Of a stretch of DNA of 7,350 nt, positions 5,287-7,350 are shown one piece after another. Every line of letters starts with the position of its first letter. The stretch's first letter is position 1. Position numbers and translations under genes: made by a program. The notes below the pieces were generated by a model. The model saw nothing but the letters and a program-made list of their open reading frames with translations, was not told the origin of the DNA and searched no databases. Source of the stretch: an uncultured bacterium (GTDB taxonomy: Bacteria; Patescibacteriota; Minisyncoccia; Phycocordibacterales; CAWITU01); the NCBI GenBank assembly GCA_903958115.1, contig CAJBRS010000004.1, positions 1 through 7,350 on the forward strand. Reading direction: 5' to 3'.

Positions 5287-5514
5287 TTACAGTCTTTTAA
5301 CTATGCGGTTTGTATTACCGCCATATTGATCTAATTCTAATTCGACTCTATCTCCTATCAACACTCTGATTCTGTTAAGGCGCATTTTCCCTGAAAGGTG
5401 GCCTAAAACCTCCTTTTCTTCCCGATTTTCATCAATGATGACGACTCGAAACATAGTATTGGGCAGAGCCTCTGTTACTGTTCCAAGTGTTCGTGGGATG
5501 TTTTGCTTTGACAT
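5287..5514 (-). CDS. infA: Translation initiation factor IF-1
   Basis: IF-1 binds the ribosomal A site during initiation. The 75 residues form the usual single OB fold (E. coli 72). Signatures are GTVTEALPNTMFRVVI (11-26), GHLSGKMRLNRIRVLIGDRV (38-57) and VELELDQYGGNTNRIVKR (57-74). Two variations show: the loop at 28-36 (DENREEKEV) is longer than in E. coli, and the usual YDLxxGRI near the end is YGGNTNRI. It opens the ribosomal cluster, in the common infA-rpmJ-rpsM order, and has the best promoter in the window directly upstream. The leader is about 14 bases long with no Shine-Dalgarno. Confidence 0.96.
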   Translation of the reverse strand: MSKQNIPRTLGTVTEALPNTMFRVVIIDENREEKEVLGHLSGKMRLNRIRVLIGDRVELELDQYGGNTNRIVKRL

Positions 5515-5534
5515 TTTTAATCAGATTGAGGCTA

Positions 5535-5564
5535 AGTATAACAAATGAATACTAATTCGGTCAA
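5535..5564 (-). promoter_or_regulatory. Promoter of the infA-ribosomal operon
   Basis: On the minus strand a near-consensus -35, TTGACC (5559-5564), an 18-base spacer and an extended -10, TG-T-TATACT (hexamer 5535-5540, TG at 5542-5543), precede infA. Each hexamer matches five of six positions. Transcription would begin near 5528, leaving about 14 leader bases. It lies wholly in the 62-base gap after the membrane-protein gene, so the ribosomal cluster can be transcribed independently of the envelope genes. Confidence 0.7.
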
Positions 5565-5576
5565 GGAAATTCAAGG

Positions 5577-6848
5577 CTAATTATTTACTACCTTGTTAAC
5601 GACGATGGATGACACGTCCTCTGGGACTGTTGATTGCCAAAATGGCCTAATAACAACCTCTATTTTGTCGATATTTGGATAGCTGTTTTTAATTATTGAT
5701 GATATGTCTGACTTAGGTTTACCAGCCAGATCAATCTTCAGCTGTCCCTCGTCTACATAAGACACAATTTGAGCTGTCCCTGAGAGATTAAAGGTGATTT
5801 TAGAGCTTGAAGCTGATCCTCCATTCTGTAAGGTAAAATTAAGAGAATCCAAATTAGGAATCTCTACCTCTCCTTCTGGCATACCTAGTTGGTTTCCAGC
5901 CTGACTTGCTATGTAATTAGCTAACTCTTGTCTGTTAAAAATAATACCTCTTAGATTAGCACTCTCGTTTATCATAATAGATGTAGGAGAGCTTGAAGAT
6001 GTTTGGTCTGGTAGTGGAACAAAGGAAAGTTTTACACCATTGTCATACATAACAAAAGTGTCTGGCTTTTGTGTGTTAGCTCCTTCTTTTAATTCTTTGG
6101 TTAGGGTCGCGTCTAAATCAGAGACGGTCGAATGTCTCACCGTATCAGAGACAGAAGCTGAAACTCCAACGTATCCACCACTTATACCGTTCTTTGTTTT
6201 TGCATAAAATCCTTTATATCTTGAAGCGTCGGTTTTAAATCCTGGAATAGTAAAATCGGATGATTGGATATTGTAATCTGCCCCTGGCTGATCAGCATAT
6301 ACCACGGTATCAACACTCCCCGCAGTAGAACCGTTCTTGCCTGGGATAGTGATCGCGTTAGGAATTCTAAAAATCAGTCCGCCACTTGTTTCAAAACGTG
6401 TATTTTTTATGAGTGTCTGTGGCTGAGCACTCCAATTATTATAAACTGTAATAGTCCCGCTAGCCTTATTTGAGACCTGTGCCGTCGTGGTGCTGATAAT
6501 TGTCTCGGATTCAGTTTTATCAAGGGTCAGAACATCATAATGAAGGTTCGTTGAGGATGCATCGTTAGAGGCCGTAATAGTCAAATTTATAGGGAGGGTT
6601 GTCTGGTGCGGAGTAATCTTAATTACCGCTCCTCGCGCATAGACTGAAATAGCGTATATTCCAAAAATTACCAATACCACCAAGACTGTCATCACTCCAT
6701 ATCTGCCGTAGTCAGGCATTTCTCTCTGTGGAGTGGATTGGTGAGGTTTTTCTATTGGTGGATCTCTGTGAGGGTGACTTATTGGAATGTTTCTGATTGA
6801 TTTTTTTTCTGGAGGAAGAATATCTTGAAAAGAGGGTTTTGATGACAT
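5577..6848 (-). CDS. Single-pass membrane protein, baseplate J-like (CPR type)
   Basis: The function is not known. Of the 423 residues, 1-50 are a hydrophilic, proline- and histidine-rich tail containing DILPPEKKS (9-17). A membrane segment, GVMTVLVVLVIFGIYAISVY, follows at 51-70. The rest (71-423) is a beta-rich, Ser/Thr/Asn-rich region expected outside the membrane, including ASGTITVYNNWSAQPQTLI (129-147), TRFETSGGLIFRIPNAITIP (150-169) and DQPGADYNIQSSDFTIPGF (186-204). That block resembles Patescibacteria proteins that databases tend to label 'baseplate J/gp47 family'; this is recognition from memory. There is no signal-peptidase-like site and no cysteine. A serine-rich linker lies near 283-290. 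It starts seven bases after the actin-like ATPase gene, has no Shine-Dalgarno, and is probably co-transcribed with it. Its tail motif recalls the INLLP-type PilN motif that PilM binds, so a PilN-like role is possible. Confidence 0.75.
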   Translation of the reverse strand: MSSKPSFQDILPPEKKSIRNIPISHPHRDPPIEKPHQSTPQREMPDYGRYGVMTVLVVLVIFGIYAISVYARGAVIKITPHQTTLPINLTITASNDASSTNLHYDVLTLDKTESETIISTTTAQVSNKASGTITVYNNWSAQPQTLIKNTRFETSGGLIFRIPNAITIPGKNGSTAGSVDTVVYADQPGADYNIQSSDFTIPGFKTDASRYKGFYAKTKNGISGGYVGVSASVSDTVRHSTVSDLDATLTKELKEGANTQKPDTFVMYDNGVKLSFVPLPDQTSSSSPTSIMINESANLRGIIFNRQELANYIASQAGNQLGMPEGEVEIPNLDSLNFTLQNGGSASSSKITFNLSGTAQIVSYVDEGQLKIDLAGKPKSDISSIIKNSYPNIDKIEVVIRPFWQSTVPEDVSSIVVNKVVNN

Positions 6849-6855
6849 GTTGCTA

Positions 6856-7350
6856 TTATATAGTTAATGATAAGCTGTTGCAAAAATTCTTGAAATCTAT
6901 TTCCACGATGCTAAATTTAGATCCAGATAAGGCACTCTCCACGTAATCTTCTTTTTCTAGGGTCTGTTTAAAAAATTTTTTCGTATCAGAATCACAAATC
7001 AAATAGAGTGTAGTTGGTAAAGATAATCCCCCCGCCAAGTTCAACAACGACGGAAGGAGAAGTGCTTTCCAAGGGCTTTCTTGGCTAAGAAAAATATCCG
7101 ACAAACGAGAATTATTGATTTCGTTGGATCCTCCTTCTTTTTGAAGTCTGAGTAGAGACGAGGCCAGAGGAATTGTCATTTTTAATTTATCAGAGACAGC
7201 TCTCACTATGTGATTACTTCCAAATGGTATAGATGCCGTTTCCAGAAAAGACTTCTCTCTTACAATAGAAATTTCTGAAACTTCAGCCCCGACATCAAGA
7301 ATAAGAAAATCGTTTACGTGGCTAGCTTGATCTGTCTGATTAATAAGAGA
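6856..7350 (-). CDS. Actin-like ATPase, FtsA/PilM type (partial, 5' end outside)
   Basis: The reading frame stays open from the right edge of the window to TAA at 6856-6858, giving the C-terminal 164 residues of a longer protein. The GTG at 7206 is an internal codon rather than a convincing start, because conserved sequence precedes it. Visible residues 16-30, LILDVGAEVSEISIV, match the phosphate-2 motif of the actin/Hsp70/FtsA/PilM superfamily, and SIPFGSNHI (40-48) matches the IPxGGNxIT strand typical of FtsA and PilM. Near 103-116, LLNLAGGLSLPTTL may be a degenerate adenosine-binding GG motif. Such proteins act at the inner face of the membrane in division (FtsA) or pilus assembly (PilM). 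The next gene encodes a bitopic membrane protein, which favours a PilM-like pairing. The nucleotide-binding N-terminal half is not visible, so ATPase activity cannot be judged. Confidence 0.7.
   Translation of the reverse strand, partial: SLINQTDQASHVNDFLILDVGAEVSEISIVREKSFLETASIPFGSNHIVRAVSDKLKMTIPLASSLLRLQKEGGSNEINNSRLSDIFLSQESPWKALLLPSLLNLAGGLSLPTTLYLICDSDTKKFFKQTLEKEDYVESALSGSKFSIVEIDFKNFCNSLSLTI

Noticed and set aside
6264..6473. 69-residue plus-strand open frame
   Set aside because: It is antisense to the outer region of the 423-residue membrane protein and has no motif.
5577..6848. Phage baseplate or contractile-tail gene
   Set aside because: The likeness to 'baseplate J' is a family label for CPR membrane proteins. 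There is an N-terminal membrane segment, and no phage gene lies nearby.

Overview
The window most resembles a chromosomal segment of a small-genome Patescibacteria (Candidate Phyla Radiation) bacterium, probably Parcubacteria-like. The reasons are compact, recognisable but trimmed ribosomal proteins, a membrane protein resembling the 'baseplate J-like' envelope proteins I associate with that group, moderately AT-rich DNA, tight gene spacing and almost no Shine-Dalgarno sequences. TGA is used as a stop (cysE) and none interrupts the other frames, so the standard bacterial code fits. The lineage is inferred from reading alone.

Layout. Positions 33-602 (minus) hold grpE, a heat-shock nucleotide-exchange factor. 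It diverges from cysE (693-1232, plus), a serine O-acetyltransferase. Their 90-base shared spacer carries a perfect 11-bp palindrome placed like an operator. cysE ends in a hairpin terminator that includes its own stop codon. A second, much larger palindrome (1270-1369) then separates cysE from the convergent ribosomal operon and looks like a two-way terminator built on a dispersed palindromic repeat.

From 5514 down to 1366 (minus) runs the classic cluster infA-rpmJ-rpsM-rpsK-rpsD-rpoA-rplQ-rplM-rpsI: initiation factor IF-1, ribosomal proteins L36, S13, S11, S4, L17, L13 and S9, and the RNA polymerase alpha subunit. A good extended -10 promoter lies before infA and a weaker one before rpoA. 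Three of the operon's spacers contain short 7-base-period repeats.

Upstream of infA, where many bacteria have secY/adk/map, are two envelope-type genes instead. One is a partial actin-like (FtsA/PilM-type) ATPase that runs off the right edge. Seven bases downstream is a 423-residue protein with a cytoplasmic tail, one membrane segment and a large outer region. The pair looks like a cytoplasmic ATPase with its membrane partner and is the least explained part of the window. The rest is housekeeping: translation and transcription machinery, a chaperone cofactor and one cysteine-pathway enzyme.
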